Below, piece by piece: positions 36,892 through 45,065 of a stretch of 64,000 bases of DNA. The first letter of the stretch is position 1. The number at the start of each line of letters is the position of its first letter. The stretch spans positions 84,832 through 148,831 of the forward strand of contig NZ_VDMJ01000009.1 of NCBI RefSeq assembly GCF_006335115.1, written 5' to 3'. The notes beneath the pieces are model-generated. The model did no database searches and had not been told where the DNA came from. It saw only the letters and a list, made by a program, of their open reading frames with translations. A program made the translations under genes and the position numbers. Origin of the DNA: Streptomyces sp. NP160 (GTDB lineage: Bacteria > Actinomycetota > Actinomycetes > Actinomycetales > Quadrisphaeraceae).

Positions 36892-36949
36892 GGGTCGTGC
36901 CCGCGGCGCGCCAGTCTCCCAGACGGCCGGGGCCGCTGTGCGCCCCGCG

Positions 36950-36955
36950 TACCCT
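36950..36955 (+). promoter_or_regulatory. -10 box of the SdpI-like gene
   Basis: TACCCT ends 7 nt before the GTG at 36963 and supports a leaderless start there. Confidence 0.6.
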
Positions 36956-36962
36956 TCCGCGG

Positions 36963-37343
36963 GTGGAGGACTCGGTGCCGGTGTGGACGGTGGTGCTGGT
37001 GGGCGCCGTCCTGCTCGCGGCGGGCGGCCTCGTGCCGTACGTGGTGGCGCGGGCCGCGGCCGGCGGGCTGGGGCGCAACCGCTGGGTGGGCGTGCGCACG
37101 CCGGCCACGCTGTCCGGGGACGAGCCGTGGCGCGCGGGGCACGCGGCAGCGCGGCCCTGGGCGGCCGCTGCAGGGGGCCTGCTCGCGCTGGCCGGCCTCG
37201 GTGCGCTCCTGGTGGGTGCCACGACGGGCTCGGCCGGCGTGTTCGCGACCGTGGTGGTGGGCGGCGCAGCGCTCGCAGCGGTGGTGCTGGTGGCCGGGGC
37301 GGTGCGCGCCGACGCCGCCGCGCGCGGACCGGCGCACCGCTGA
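36963..37343 (+). CDS. SdpI family membrane protein
   Basis: A 126-residue protein with three helices and the family signature [22 protein letters not shown]. SdpI in Bacillus gives immunity to the SdpC toxin; actinobacterial members are mostly uncharacterised, so a role in toxin immunity is only possible. GTG at 36963 fits the upstream -10 box. Divergent from hom. Confidence 0.82.
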   Translation: MEDSVPVWTVVLVGAVLLAAGGLVPYVVARAAAGGLGRNRWVGVRTPATLSGDEPWRAGHAAARPWAAAAGGLLALAGLGALLVGATTGSAGVFATVVVGGAALAAVVLVAGAVRADAAARGPAHR

Positions 37344-37358
37344 CCTGCGCGGAGGCGG

Positions 37359-37856
37359 TCAGGCCCCCAGCCTGCGGGCGATCTCCGCGTTCCGGTCGGC
37401 CAGGAGCCCGACCAGCGTCCGGCGCACGAGCACTGCGTCGGCGAGGCGCCCCAGCGGACCCAGCGGGCTGGTCCAGGTCATGCGGTCGGTGGACCGCGTG
37501 CGCGGCGAGCCGTCGGCCGCGGCGGGCAGCGGGGTGAAGAGGTGCTCGTGGCGGAAGCTGGAGAAGGCGCCCGAGACCATCGCGTCCACGAAGCTCGCAC
37601 CGCCGCTCGACGTCCGCTCGGTGACCTCGAGGATCTGGGTGGTGTGGCGCAGCGGCACCACGCCGTAGAGCCTCAGCGACCAGCGCACGCGCTCCCCCGC
37701 ACCGATGCGCCCGCTCGTGCGGCTCCCCGGGCCGGCAGGCACCGGGTGCACCCGGTGGCGGCGGCCGGCCGCGAGCTCGACGTCGAGGTCGAGCGAGACG
37801 TCGAGCACGGTGGCGACGTCGCCGGGCAGGTCGGTGGACGCCTCGATCGTCGGCAC
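37359..37856 (-). CDS. SRPBCC-like (polyketide cyclase) protein
   Basis: A 165-residue protein with the START/SRPBCC ligand-binding pattern: N-terminal [22 protein letters not shown], a middle [19 protein letters not shown], and a C-terminal long helix ([25 protein letters not shown]). Ligand unknown. GTG start at 37856. Its 3' end is 15 bp from the convergent SdpI-like gene. Confidence 0.72.
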   Translation of the reverse strand: MPTIEASTDLPGDVATVLDVSLDLDVELAAGRRHRVHPVPAGPGSRTSGRIGAGERVRWSLRLYGVVPLRHTTQILEVTERTSSGGASFVDAMVSGAFSSFRHEHLFTPLPAAADGSPRTRSTDRMTWTSPLGPLGRLADAVLVRRTLVGLLADRNAEIARRLGA

Positions 37857-37888
37857 CTGACCACTGTGGGCGCCGCGCGCGCCGGCGG

Positions 37889-38200
37889 CTAGCCGAGGCC
37901 GTGCCCGAGCAGCGCCCGGAGCGCCTCCAGGTGGGCCTGCAGCGCCGCGCGGCCCTCGCGGGTGAGGGCCAGCCAGGTGCGCGGCCGCCGCCCGACCCGG
38001 CCCTTGGTCACCTCGACGTACCCGGCGGCCTCCAGGGCCGCGACCTGCTTGGAGAGCACCGAGTCCGAGACCTCGACGGCGTCGCGGACCTCGCCGAACT
38101 CGGCCCTGTCGACCCCCGACAGCGCTGAGACCACGGAGAGGCGGACCGGGGAGTGGATGACGTCGTCGAGCTGGTGGCGGGGGTGGGAGGTGCTGGTCAC
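37889..38200 (-). CDS. Winged-helix transcriptional regulator (MarR/HTH_34-like)
   Basis: A 103-residue DNA-binding protein. It starts TSTSHPRHQLDDVIHSPVR and shows RLSVVSALSGVDRAEFGEV and SVLSKQVAALEAAGYVEV (recognition helix), then GRRPRTWLALTREG (wing). This small single-domain type usually represses its own operon and is often paired with a membrane protein, as here. GTG at 38200 overlaps the upstream stop (GTGA). The two 14-bp palindromes before the operon are the best candidate operators. Confidence 0.85.
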   Translation of the reverse strand: MTSTSHPRHQLDDVIHSPVRLSVVSALSGVDRAEFGEVRDAVEVSDSVLSKQVAALEAAGYVEVTKGRVGRRPRTWLALTREGRAALQAHLEALRALLGHGLG

Positions 38201-38628
38201 CTGCGCGACCACCGCAGGGCGACGAGCGCGGTCGCGAGCAGGGGCAGCGCGCTGACGAGCGCCGCGGGCAGCCAGTAGGCGGCCTCCCCGTGGCGGGAGC
38301 CCCCGATGACCAGCACCAGGCCGTAGACGACCCCCCAGCTGCCCCAGGCCAGGCCGTGCAGCCAGCCCTCGCGCCACAGCCGGACGGGGCGCGTGGCGGC
38401 CCACCCCACCCCGAGCGAGACCAGGAGCACCCAGCCGATCATCGCGGTGGTGGTGCCGGCGTCCCCGCCCAGCCCGATGAGGGTGACGACGGCAGCGCTG
38501 CCGACGGCGAAGGCTGCGAAGTAGGTGGCCAGCCACCGGCCCCGGGCCGCGAGGCCCCGGCGCGCGGCGTCGGCGCCCGCCAGCGCGCTGAGGGCCTGGT
38601 CGGCGGTGAGGTGCGCGTGCTCGCTCAT
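38197..38628 (-). CDS. Membrane protein paired with the winged-helix regulator
   Basis: A 143-residue protein with about four helices (ATYFAAFAVGSAAVVTLIGL, AMIGWVLLVSLGVGWA, GLAWGSWGVVYGLVLVIGG, LVSALPLLATALVAL). I recognise no characterised family. It is translationally coupled to the regulator. ATG at 38628 has no ribosome binding site; CACACT is exactly 7 nt upstream, so a leaderless transcript is likely. Confidence 0.7.
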   Translation of the reverse strand: MSEHAHLTADQALSALAGADAARRGLAARGRWLATYFAAFAVGSAAVVTLIGLGGDAGTTTAMIGWVLLVSLGVGWAATRPVRLWREGWLHGLAWGSWGVVYGLVLVIGGSRHGEAAYWLPAALVSALPLLATALVALRWSRR

Positions 38629-38640
38629 GTCGACGAGTGT

Positions 38641-38673
38641 GGCAAGTACTTTCCACTCTGGCAAGTACTTGCC
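38641..38673. promoter_or_regulatory. Two 14-bp operators before the membrane/HTH operon
   Basis: GGCAAGTACTTGCC at 38660-38673 is a perfect palindrome. GGCAAGTACTTTCC at 38641-38654 matches it with one change. Centres are 19 bp apart (about two helical turns), and the near copy begins 12 nt upstream of the ATG, touching the likely -10. Repression by the downstream winged-helix protein is inferred. Confidence 0.75.
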
Positions 38674-38685
38674 GGCACCGATGCC

Positions 38686-38789
38686 GCACTGGCGCACCCG
38701 AGTGCGCGATCGAGGGTCGCCGAAGCCGCACTCGGGTGCGCGAGTGCGCGATCAGGGGTGGCCCAAGCAGCACTCGGGTGCGCGAGTGC
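38686..38789. repeat. Second array of three 20-bp palindromic units at 42-bp period
   Basis: Units at 38686-38705, 38728-38747 and 38770-38789 all have the form GCACT-N10-AGTGC. The last two are identical (GCACTCGGGTGCGCGAGTGC) and the first is the inverted unit with one change. Start-to-start distance is exactly 42 bp both times. Intervals of 22 bp are similar to each other (gcgatc at the start of each). It lies between two same-strand genes, just 3' of the helicase. Confidence 0.93.
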
Positions 38790-38806
38790 GAGGAAGGGGG
38801 ACGGGG

Positions 38807-40690
38807 TCAGAGCTGGGCGAGCAGGAAGTCCCGGCGCTTCTCCAGCACCTCCACCGAGGCCGAGGCCGACGCCGGCCCCGGCACGGCCCTGCGCAGCGCC
38901 ACGTGCACCCGGGCGTGCGGCTCCCCGGAGCGCGAGGCCACGCGCGCGACCAGCTGGTTCACCTCGCGGCGCAGCTCCGCCGCGGCCCGCCAGCCGGCCT
39001 GGCCCTCGTCGGGCTCGAAGCGCCCCGCAGCCGAGTCGGAGCCCCCGGCGGCGCCGGCACCGCGGCCGCCCCCGCCGTCGTCGTCGCCGAGACCGCCGAA
39101 GAGGTCGTCCTGCACGGCGGCGGCCGCCGCTGCGCGGCGGTGCTCCTCGTCGCGCTGCGAGAGCAGGTGCGCGGTCTGCTCGGGGGTGAGCATCCCCGCG
39201 AGCAGACCCAGGTGCTCGCCGTCCTCCTCCGAGAGCTCCGCGGGGGCCGAGCCCGCGAGCACCGCGCGGCCGCCGTGCAGCACGTGGGCGAACTGCGCGT
39301 CGGCGTCCAGGGCCCGCCACTCCCGGGTCTCGCCCGCGGCGCGCTCTCGCGGCGGCAGCGGGTCGAGGTCCTCGCTGGCCTCCGCGGGCGGCGGGATGAC
39401 GTGGTTGCGCTCCTCCTCCATCGACGCCGCCAGCGTCAGCAGCGGGCGCACCGCCGGGAGGAAGACCGTCGCGGCCTCGTGCGGACCGCGGCTGCGGACC
39501 ACGCGCCCGACGGCCTGGGCGAAGAACAGCGGCGTGCGGTAGCTGGTCATCCACGCCAGCACGGCCGCCCGGGGCACGTCGACGCCCTCGGAGACCATGC
39601 GCACGCAGACGGCGATGCGGGTGGCCCCGGTGCCGAACTTCTCGATCTTCTTGGACGCCGTGGGGTCGTCGGACAGGATCAGCTCCGGCTTCTGGCCGGT
39701 GACCTTCTTGACGATGGCGGCGTAGGCGCGGGCGTCGTCCTGGTCGGAGGCCAGCACCAGCCCCGCGGCGTCGGGCATGCCGTGGGCGCGCAGGTGCGTG
39801 ATGCGCTCGTCGACGGCGGCGATGACGTGCGGCACCCACTGGCCCTTGGGGTCGAGCACGGTCTTCCAGGCGGTGGCCTCGACGCTCTTGGTGCTCGGCT
39901 CGCTGAGCGACGCGGCGATGACCTCCCCGGCGCTGTTCCGCCAGCGAGCGGTGCCCGTGTAGGCCGCGAAGACCACAGGCCGGACCACGCCGTCGCGCAG
40001 CGCCTCGCGGTAGCCGTAGGTGTAGTCCGCGGAGCTGCGCAGCTCCCCCGGCTCGCCGTCGGGCACCTCGGCGTACTTCACGAACGGGATGCGCTCCCCC
40101 GGCTTGGTGCGGAACGGCGTCCCGGTCAGGCACAGGCGGCGCGCGGCCCGGTCGAAGGCCTCCTCGGCCGCCTCGCCCCAGGAGAGCCCGTCACCGGCGT
40201 GGTGCACCTCGTCGAGGATGACCAGCGTCTTGGCGGCGGTGCAGCGGGCGGCGTGCAGCGCGGGCTTGCCCGCCACCTGCGCGTAGGTGGTGACGTAGCC
40301 CTTCGTGCCCGCCCGCACCGGCCCCACGGCGTTGGTGAGCGTGGGGTCCAGCACGATGCCGGCGGCGTCGGCGGCCTCCGCCCACTGCGTGCGCAGGTGG
40401 TCGGTGGGGGCGACGACGACGACGCGGGCCACCTCCCGGCGGGCCAGCAGCCGGGACGCCAGCGTCAGGGCGAACGTCGTCTTGCCGGCGCCCGGCGTCG
40501 CCGTGACGAGGTAGTCCGTGGGCCTCTCGGCCTCGTAGCGCCCGAGCGCCTCGGACTGCCACGCGCGCAGCGGCCGCCCGCCGTGGGACTCCACGGGGCC
40601 GACCACGGCTCCGGGGTCGCCGGGAGCCTCCGCGGGCAGCAGGTGCGCGGAGGCTGACAGGCGGGCTCGCTGGAGCGGGGAGGAACTCAC
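38807..40690 (-). CDS. DEAD/DEAH-box superfamily 2 helicase
   Basis: A 627-residue helicase. Motif I is TATPGAGKTTFAL, motif II LVILDEVHHAG (DEVH), motif III LTGTPFRT, and motif VI AQAVGRVVRSRG. An acidic/Gly linker (GGLGDDDGGGGRGAG) separates the helicase core from a C-terminal domain of about 90 residues. It resembles ResIII/RadD-like actinobacterial helicases; the substrate is unknown and no methylase or nuclease lies nearby, so a restriction role is not supported. GTG overlaps the MFS stop (GTGA). Confidence 0.88.
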   Translation of the reverse strand: MSSSPLQRARLSASAHLLPAEAPGDPGAVVGPVESHGGRPLRAWQSEALGRYEAERPTDYLVTATPGAGKTTFALTLASRLLARREVARVVVVAPTDHLRTQWAEAADAAGIVLDPTLTNAVGPVRAGTKGYVTTYAQVAGKPALHAARCTAAKTLVILDEVHHAGDGLSWGEAAEEAFDRAARRLCLTGTPFRTKPGERIPFVKYAEVPDGEPGELRSSADYTYGYREALRDGVVRPVVFAAYTGTARWRNSAGEVIAASLSEPSTKSVEATAWKTVLDPKGQWVPHVIAAVDERITHLRAHGMPDAAGLVLASDQDDARAYAAIVKKVTGQKPELILSDDPTASKKIEKFGTGATRIAVCVRMVSEGVDVPRAAVLAWMTSYRTPLFFAQAVGRVVRSRGPHEAATVFLPAVRPLLTLAASMEEERNHVIPPPAEASEDLDPLPPRERAAGETREWRALDADAQFAHVLHGGRAVLAGSAPAELSEEDGEHLGLLAGMLTPEQTAHLLSQRDEEHRRAAAAAAVQDDLFGGLGDDDGGGGRGAGAAGGSDSAAGRFEPDEGQAGWRAAAELRREVNQLVARVASRSGEPHARVHVALRRAVPGPASASASVEVLEKRRDFLLAQL

Positions 40691-42150
40691 GGCCCGGCCA
40701 CGCTAGCCGCTCGGTCGGCCGTCCCGGGCTCGTTCGGCCAGCCGCCGGCGGGCCGCACCCGCAGCGCCACGGCGGCCGCCATCAGCCCCACCAGCGACAG
40801 CCCGCCGAAGACCAGCGCGAACGTGGCTCCGCCGTCGGCGCTGGGGGCGCCGCCCGCTCCCGCGAGGTCCCCGTGCAGGTCCGGCGCGGCGCCCAGCCGC
40901 GCCGCGAACACCGCGCCGGCCACGCCGATGCCCACCACGGCGCCGAGCGCGTCGGACAGCTGCAGCGCCGCGCTGTGGCGCCCGCGCAGGTCCGCCGGGC
41001 TGAGGGACAGGGTCAGCACGCTGGTGCTGGACAGGGTCAGGCCCATGCCCAGGCCGCCGAGCGCCCAGACGCCCAGCACGGCCAGCCCCGGCAGCAGGTG
41101 CAGCGACGGCAGCACGAGCAGCCCCACGGCCCCGGCCACGAGCAGGCCCCCGAGCGCCATGAGGCGCGACCTGTCCACCCGCAGCCCGCGCCGCCCCTGC
41201 AGCGCCGAGCCGAGCGTCCAGCCCAGCGCGGCGCCCGTCAGCGCCAGCCCGGCCAGGGTCACGGGCAGCCCGCGCTCCAGCACGAGCATCAGCGGCACGT
41301 ACGCCTCGGCGCCCATGAACCCCGCCGTCATGAGGCCGCGCACGGCGATGACGCTGGGCAGGCCGCGCTCGGCCCGCAGGGTGCCGGCGGGCAGCAGCGC
41401 GGGGAGGGCGACGACGACGGCGAGCACGCCCACCACCACGGACACCACGGGCAGGAGGCGCAGCGGCACGAGCTCGGCGGCACCGGCCTGGGCGAGGCCC
41501 GCGCCGGCGGCCACGCCCAGGCCCCTCAGCGCGCGGGAGCGCTGGCTGAGCAGTCCCTGACGCGGGGCGGCCCCCGGGTCGGCGGCGGGCGCGCCGAGGT
41601 GCCACAGGCGCGGCAGCAGCACCGCGCCCACCACCACGGCCAGCGGGGCGACGAGCAGGAACACCGCGCGCCAGCTCCACGCCGTGGCGAGCCAGCCCGC
41701 CGCCAGGGGACCGACGACGGCGGGCACGACCCACGCGGAGCTGATCCAGGCGAACACGCGGGGGCGCACGGCCTCGTCGAAGACCGCGCCCACCACGGCG
41801 TACAGGGAGACCACGAGCAGCCCGCCGCCGAGCCCGGACACGGCGCGGCCGAGGAGCAGCAGCGTGAACGTGGGCGCGGTGCCGCACAGCACCAGCCCGC
41901 CGGCGAAGGCCAGCAGGCCGGCCACCACCGGGGTGCGCGGCCCGCGGGCGTCGGCCCAGCCTCCGGCCAGCACGGTGCCGAGCAGGCTGGCGGTGAGGAA
42001 GAGGGAGAAGGCGAGGCCGTAGCGCCTCAGGCCGCCCAGCTCGTCGGCGACCACGGGCATGGCCGTGCTGACCGCCATCGCCTCGAAGGCGACCAGCGTG
42101 ACCAGCGCGACGATGCCGGCGAGCGCGACCCGCAGCTCGCCGCGGATCAC
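40687..42150 (-). CDS. MFS transporter (drug:H+ antiporter-like)
   Basis: A 487-residue transporter with about 14 helices. Motif A-like GGWADARGPRTPVV follows helix 2, and LLGRAVSGLGGGLLVVSLYAVVG is helix 4-5. The N-terminus VALVTLVAFEAMAVSTAMPVVADELGG is typical of DHA2 family efflux pumps. Substrate unknown. GTG at 42150 overlaps the DUF3039 stop; a frame reaching further upstream is a shadow. Confidence 0.88.
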   Translation of the reverse strand: MIRGELRVALAGIVALVTLVAFEAMAVSTAMPVVADELGGLRRYGLAFSLFLTASLLGTVLAGGWADARGPRTPVVAGLLAFAGGLVLCGTAPTFTLLLLGRAVSGLGGGLLVVSLYAVVGAVFDEAVRPRVFAWISSAWVVPAVVGPLAAGWLATAWSWRAVFLLVAPLAVVVGAVLLPRLWHLGAPAADPGAAPRQGLLSQRSRALRGLGVAAGAGLAQAGAAELVPLRLLPVVSVVVGVLAVVVALPALLPAGTLRAERGLPSVIAVRGLMTAGFMGAEAYVPLMLVLERGLPVTLAGLALTGAALGWTLGSALQGRRGLRVDRSRLMALGGLLVAGAVGLLVLPSLHLLPGLAVLGVWALGGLGMGLTLSSTSVLTLSLSPADLRGRHSAALQLSDALGAVVGIGVAGAVFAARLGAAPDLHGDLAGAGGAPSADGGATFALVFGGLSLVGLMAAAVALRVRPAGGWPNEPGTADRAASVAGP

Positions 42151-42485
42151 TCCCCGGCGCCGGAGCCCTTGCCCGACCCCTTGCCGGAGCCGCCCTCGCG
42201 GGCGCGCATGCCCTCGATGACCTCCTTGCACATCGGGCAGACCGGGAACTTGTTCGGGTCGCGCCCGGGGACCCAGACCTTCCCGCACAGGGCGATCACG
42301 GGCTCACCGGTGAGGGCGGACTCGAGCACCTTCTCCTTGCGGACGTAGTGCGCGTAGCGCTCGTGGTCGCCCGGCTCGACGGGCTGCTCCACCAGCTCGC
42401 GGTCGAGCAGCGCGGTGCCCGAGGAGGAGGTCCGCGGGTCCGCCGTCGCGGGGCTGGCGCTGGGGTCCGACAGCGGCTCGCTCAT
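42147..42485 (-). CDS. DUF3039 family protein
   Basis: A 112-residue actinobacterial protein of unknown function. The conserved core is HERYAHYVRKEKVLESALTG and ALCGKVWVPGRDPNKFPVCPMCKEV, with three cysteines that could bind zinc. The tail is a GSGKGSGKGSG repeat. ATG start supported by TACGCT 7 nt upstream. It leads an operon with the MFS and helicase genes. Confidence 0.88.
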   Translation of the reverse strand: MSEPLSDPSASPATADPRTSSSGTALLDRELVEQPVEPGDHERYAHYVRKEKVLESALTGEPVIALCGKVWVPGRDPNKFPVCPMCKEVIEGMRAREGGSGKGSGKGSGAGE

Positions 42486-42492
42486 GCGCCAC

Positions 42493-42498
42493 AGCGTA
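42493..42498 (-). promoter_or_regulatory. DUF3039 gene -10 box
   Basis: TACGCT on the minus strand, 7 nt before the ATG, with no ribosome binding site. Confidence 0.6.
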
Positions 42499-42539
42499 CG
42501 TCCCGCAGCCGCAACGACACCGCGCGACGGCGCGCCCCG

Positions 42540-43142
42540 TCAGTTGAGCGAGGGGTCCGACGGGTAGGACGCCACCCAGGCCAGCCGGCCGCCCTGCCGG
42601 CGCAGCACGGCCGCCCACAGGTCCTGCGGGGCGGCGGTGAAGGCGTCACCGACCTCGCCGTCCACGACGTACCAGGAGCCCTCCTCGACCTCCTGCTCGA
42701 GCTGGCCCGCGCTCCAGCCCGCGTAGCCCGCGAAGATCCGCAGACCGGCCACGCCGGGCGCGACCACCTCGGGCGGCGCGTCCAGGTCCACGACCCCCAC
42801 CGAGCCGACGATGCGGCGCACGCCGAGCGGCTCGGCGTCGTCCCCGGGGGCCCGCACCAGCCCCAGGGCCGAGTCGAGGCCCACCGGGCCGCCGCGGAAC
42901 AGCCGGCCGGGGGCGGTGGTGTACGGCTGCCAGTCCGGCAGGACGGCGTCCACCGCCGTCGTCGTCGGGCGGTTCACCACCACGCCGAACGCGCCGCCGT
43001 CAGCGGTGTGGTCCAGCAGCAGGACGACGCTGCGGCGGAACTCCTCACCGGTCAGGGCGGGCGTGGCCACGAGGAGCCTGCCGGTCATCGACCACCCGTC
43101 GACCCCGGCTCCGGCCTTCTCCTCGCCCCTCCCGAGCGTCAC
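42540..43142 (-). CDS. YqgE/AlgH family protein (UPF0301)
   Basis: A 200-residue protein of the YqgE/AlgH family. Core motifs: MTGRLLVATPALTGEEFRRSVVLLLDH, GVVVNRPT, FRGGPVGLDSALGLV and IFAGYAGWSAGQLEQE. Molecular function is not settled. The GTG at 43142 forms a GTGA overlap with VanZ; an internal ATG at 43088, at the first conserved residue, is the alternative start (182 residues). Confidence 0.88.
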   Translation of the reverse strand: MTLGRGEEKAGAGVDGWSMTGRLLVATPALTGEEFRRSVVLLLDHTADGGAFGVVVNRPTTTAVDAVLPDWQPYTTAPGRLFRGGPVGLDSALGLVRAPGDDAEPLGVRRIVGSVGVVDLDAPPEVVAPGVAGLRIFAGYAGWSAGQLEQEVEEGSWYVVDGEVGDAFTAAPQDLWAAVLRRQGGRLAWVASYPSDPSLN

Positions 43143-43480
43143 GCGACCAGTCTGCCCCGTCTCACCGGGAGCAGCAGCCCCACCAGCACGCCGGCGGCGT
43201 CGGCGAGGGCGTCGAGGGGGTCCCCGCTGCGGTTCGGGAGCACCCAGTGCTGCAGCAGCTCCGAGACCACCGCGTGGGCGAGCAGGACGACGACGAGCAC
43301 GCGCACCGGCGCCCCGGCGCGGCGCCCGGTCCACGCGACCAGGGCGAAGACCGACAGGTGGACCAGCTTGTCGACCACCGGCCCCACCAGGGGCACCTGG
43401 TCGGTGGACGGCGCGCGCGGTGCGTAGAGCACCACCAGCTGCACCAGCACCGCCGCGGCGAAGAGCAGCCGGGCCCTCAC
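43139..43480 (-). CDS. VanZ family membrane protein
   Basis: A 113-residue protein with about four helices and the VanZ pattern VDKLVHLSVFALVAWTG and SELLQHWVLPNRSGDPLDALADAAGVLVG. VanZ lowers teicoplanin binding in enterococci; most members have other, unknown cell-envelope roles. Overlaps by GTGA on both sides, in a tight AlgH-VanZ-diguanylate cyclase operon. Confidence 0.85.
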   Translation of the reverse strand: MRARLLFAAAVLVQLVVLYAPRAPSTDQVPLVGPVVDKLVHLSVFALVAWTGRRAGAPVRVLVVVLLAHAVVSELLQHWVLPNRSGDPLDALADAAGVLVGLLLPVRRGRLVA

Positions 43481-45051
43481 CGCCCGGAGCGCTCTCCGGA
43501 GCGCGCGCGCTGGGCGCGGCGGCGGCGCTTGTCCTCGTACATGGCCGCGTCGGCGGCGGCCACCGCCTCGGCCACGGTCCGTCCCGGCTCGGCGCGGGCG
43601 GCCCCCACGGAGACGCGCAGCGGCAGGCCGTCCGCGGTGCGCGCGGCCTCCACCCCCGCGCGGAGGCGGGCCACCAGCGCGTCGACGTCTCCGACGCGGG
43701 GCACGAGCACGGCGAACTCGTCACCGCCCACGCGCGCCACCACGTCGGAGCTGTCGCGCAGGCACGCGCGCAGGGCGGCGCCGCAGGTGCGGAGCAGCTC
43801 GTCGCCGGCGGCGTGGCCGTGGGCGTCGTTGACGCGCTTGAGGTCGTCGAGGTCGAGCAGGGCCACCGCCACCGGCACCCCGGCGTCGACGAGGCCCTGC
43901 GCCGCGGCGAGCTCGGAGTCCCACCGGTGGCGGCTGCCGACGTCGGTGAGGGCGTCGCGCCCCAGCTGCAGCCGGGTGTCGGACAGCTGCTGCTCGACCT
44001 TCTGCCGGGCCAGCACCACCGCCAGCACGGTGCCGGCGGTGTGGACGAGCTGGGTGGCGATGCGGCGGCGCAGCGGGCTGAACGGCTGGGCACCGGTCCC
44101 GGCGCGCACCGCCAGCACCCCGCCCGTGGGGCCCGCGGGGTGGTCCGCTCCGCCCAGCGGCAGCACGAGGGCGGCCACCGCGCCGTCCTCGGGGCGCAGC
44201 GGCGCGCCACCCCCCGCGGCCTGCGCCGCCGCGAGCACGGCGGCGTCGTCGGCCTGCTCGAACGGGCTGCGCGCGTCGTGGCCCGCGGGCGGGCGCGCGC
44301 TGCGCACCACGGCGGCAGGTCCGCCGTCGAGCCACACCGCCGCCAGGCGGCAGCCGAGGGCGTCGAGCAGCACGTGCGCCACCCGCTCGACCGCCTCCGC
44401 GGGCGGGCGGCGCAGCGCCCCGGTGAGCTCCTGCACGGCGTGGAGCGCGCGCAGCTCGTCGACCACGGGCCCGTCCACGGCTCCCGTGGACACCGGCGCA
44501 CCGTCCTCGCGCAGCTCCGGCGGCCCGGGTGGCGCGGGGTGCTCCGCGAGGGCCATCACCAGGTGGCGGGCGGTGTCGCGGAGGGCCTCGTCGGAGCTGG
44601 CGAGCAAGCGCTCGCTGCGGGCGGCCGAGGCGAGGACCACGACGGCGTCGTCACCGCACGCCACCAGCGCCGCTGTGGCGGCGCGGTGGCCCGCGGCCAC
44701 GACGGCCGGCTCCACCGAGAGGACCCTGACCACCGCGCCGCTGCGGAGCGCCCGGGCCACGAGGTGGTCCTCGCCCCCGTCCGCGCCGGCGTCGCCGCCC
44801 CCGGCCCGCGCCCCGGCGCCGAGCCCGGCCTCGTGGCGCCAGCGGCCGTCGGGTCCGGGGCGCAGCAGGAGGACGTCGTCCGCGCCGACGGACGCGGCGA
44901 GCGCGCCGGCGGATGCGCTGCTCCCGTCCACTCCGGCCTCCTGCCAGCCCTCGACCACGGCAGGGCTGCGCGCCCCCCGGTCCGGGAGTATCTCGCAGGT
45001 CGCAGGCACCTCACGGCCGCCGGGCATCCCCCACGCACGCAGAGCAACCAC
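43477..45051 (-). CDS. GAF-like/GGDEF diguanylate cyclase
   Basis: A 524-residue signalling protein. Residues 1-200 are a poorly conserved Ala/Gly-rich part, residues 200-340 look like a GAF domain (LHAVQELTGALRR, LAAVWLDG), and a GGDEF domain follows with GGDEF at 442-446, the full catalytic motif. The RxxD inhibitory site is absent (DSSD at its position), so product inhibition may be lost. GTG at 45051 is supported by TATGGT 6 nt upstream. First gene of the VanZ-AlgH operon. Confidence 0.88.
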   Translation of the reverse strand: MVALRAWGMPGGREVPATCEILPDRGARSPAVVEGWQEAGVDGSSASAGALAASVGADDVLLLRPGPDGRWRHEAGLGAGARAGGGDAGADGGEDHLVARALRSGAVVRVLSVEPAVVAAGHRAATAALVACGDDAVVVLASAARSERLLASSDEALRDTARHLVMALAEHPAPPGPPELREDGAPVSTGAVDGPVVDELRALHAVQELTGALRRPPAEAVERVAHVLLDALGCRLAAVWLDGGPAAVVRSARPPAGHDARSPFEQADDAAVLAAAQAAGGGAPLRPEDGAVAALVLPLGGADHPAGPTGGVLAVRAGTGAQPFSPLRRRIATQLVHTAGTVLAVVLARQKVEQQLSDTRLQLGRDALTDVGSRHRWDSELAAAQGLVDAGVPVAVALLDLDDLKRVNDAHGHAAGDELLRTCGAALRACLRDSSDVVARVGGDEFAVLVPRVGDVDALVARLRAGVEAARTADGLPLRVSVGAARAEPGRTVAEAVAAADAAMYEDKRRRRAQRARSGERSGR

Positions 45052-45057
45052 CCGGTC

Positions 45058-45063
45058 ACCATA
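45058..45063 (-). promoter_or_regulatory. Diguanylate cyclase -10 box
   Basis: TATGGT on the minus strand, 6 nt before the GTG. It lies between the xfp stop and the cyclase start, so the operon has its own promoter. Confidence 0.55.
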
Positions 45064-45065
45064 GG

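Noticed and set aside
38807-40690. Type III restriction enzyme
   Set aside because: The helicase core resembles ResIII, but no nuclease motif or methylase gene is visible, so only a helicase is claimed.
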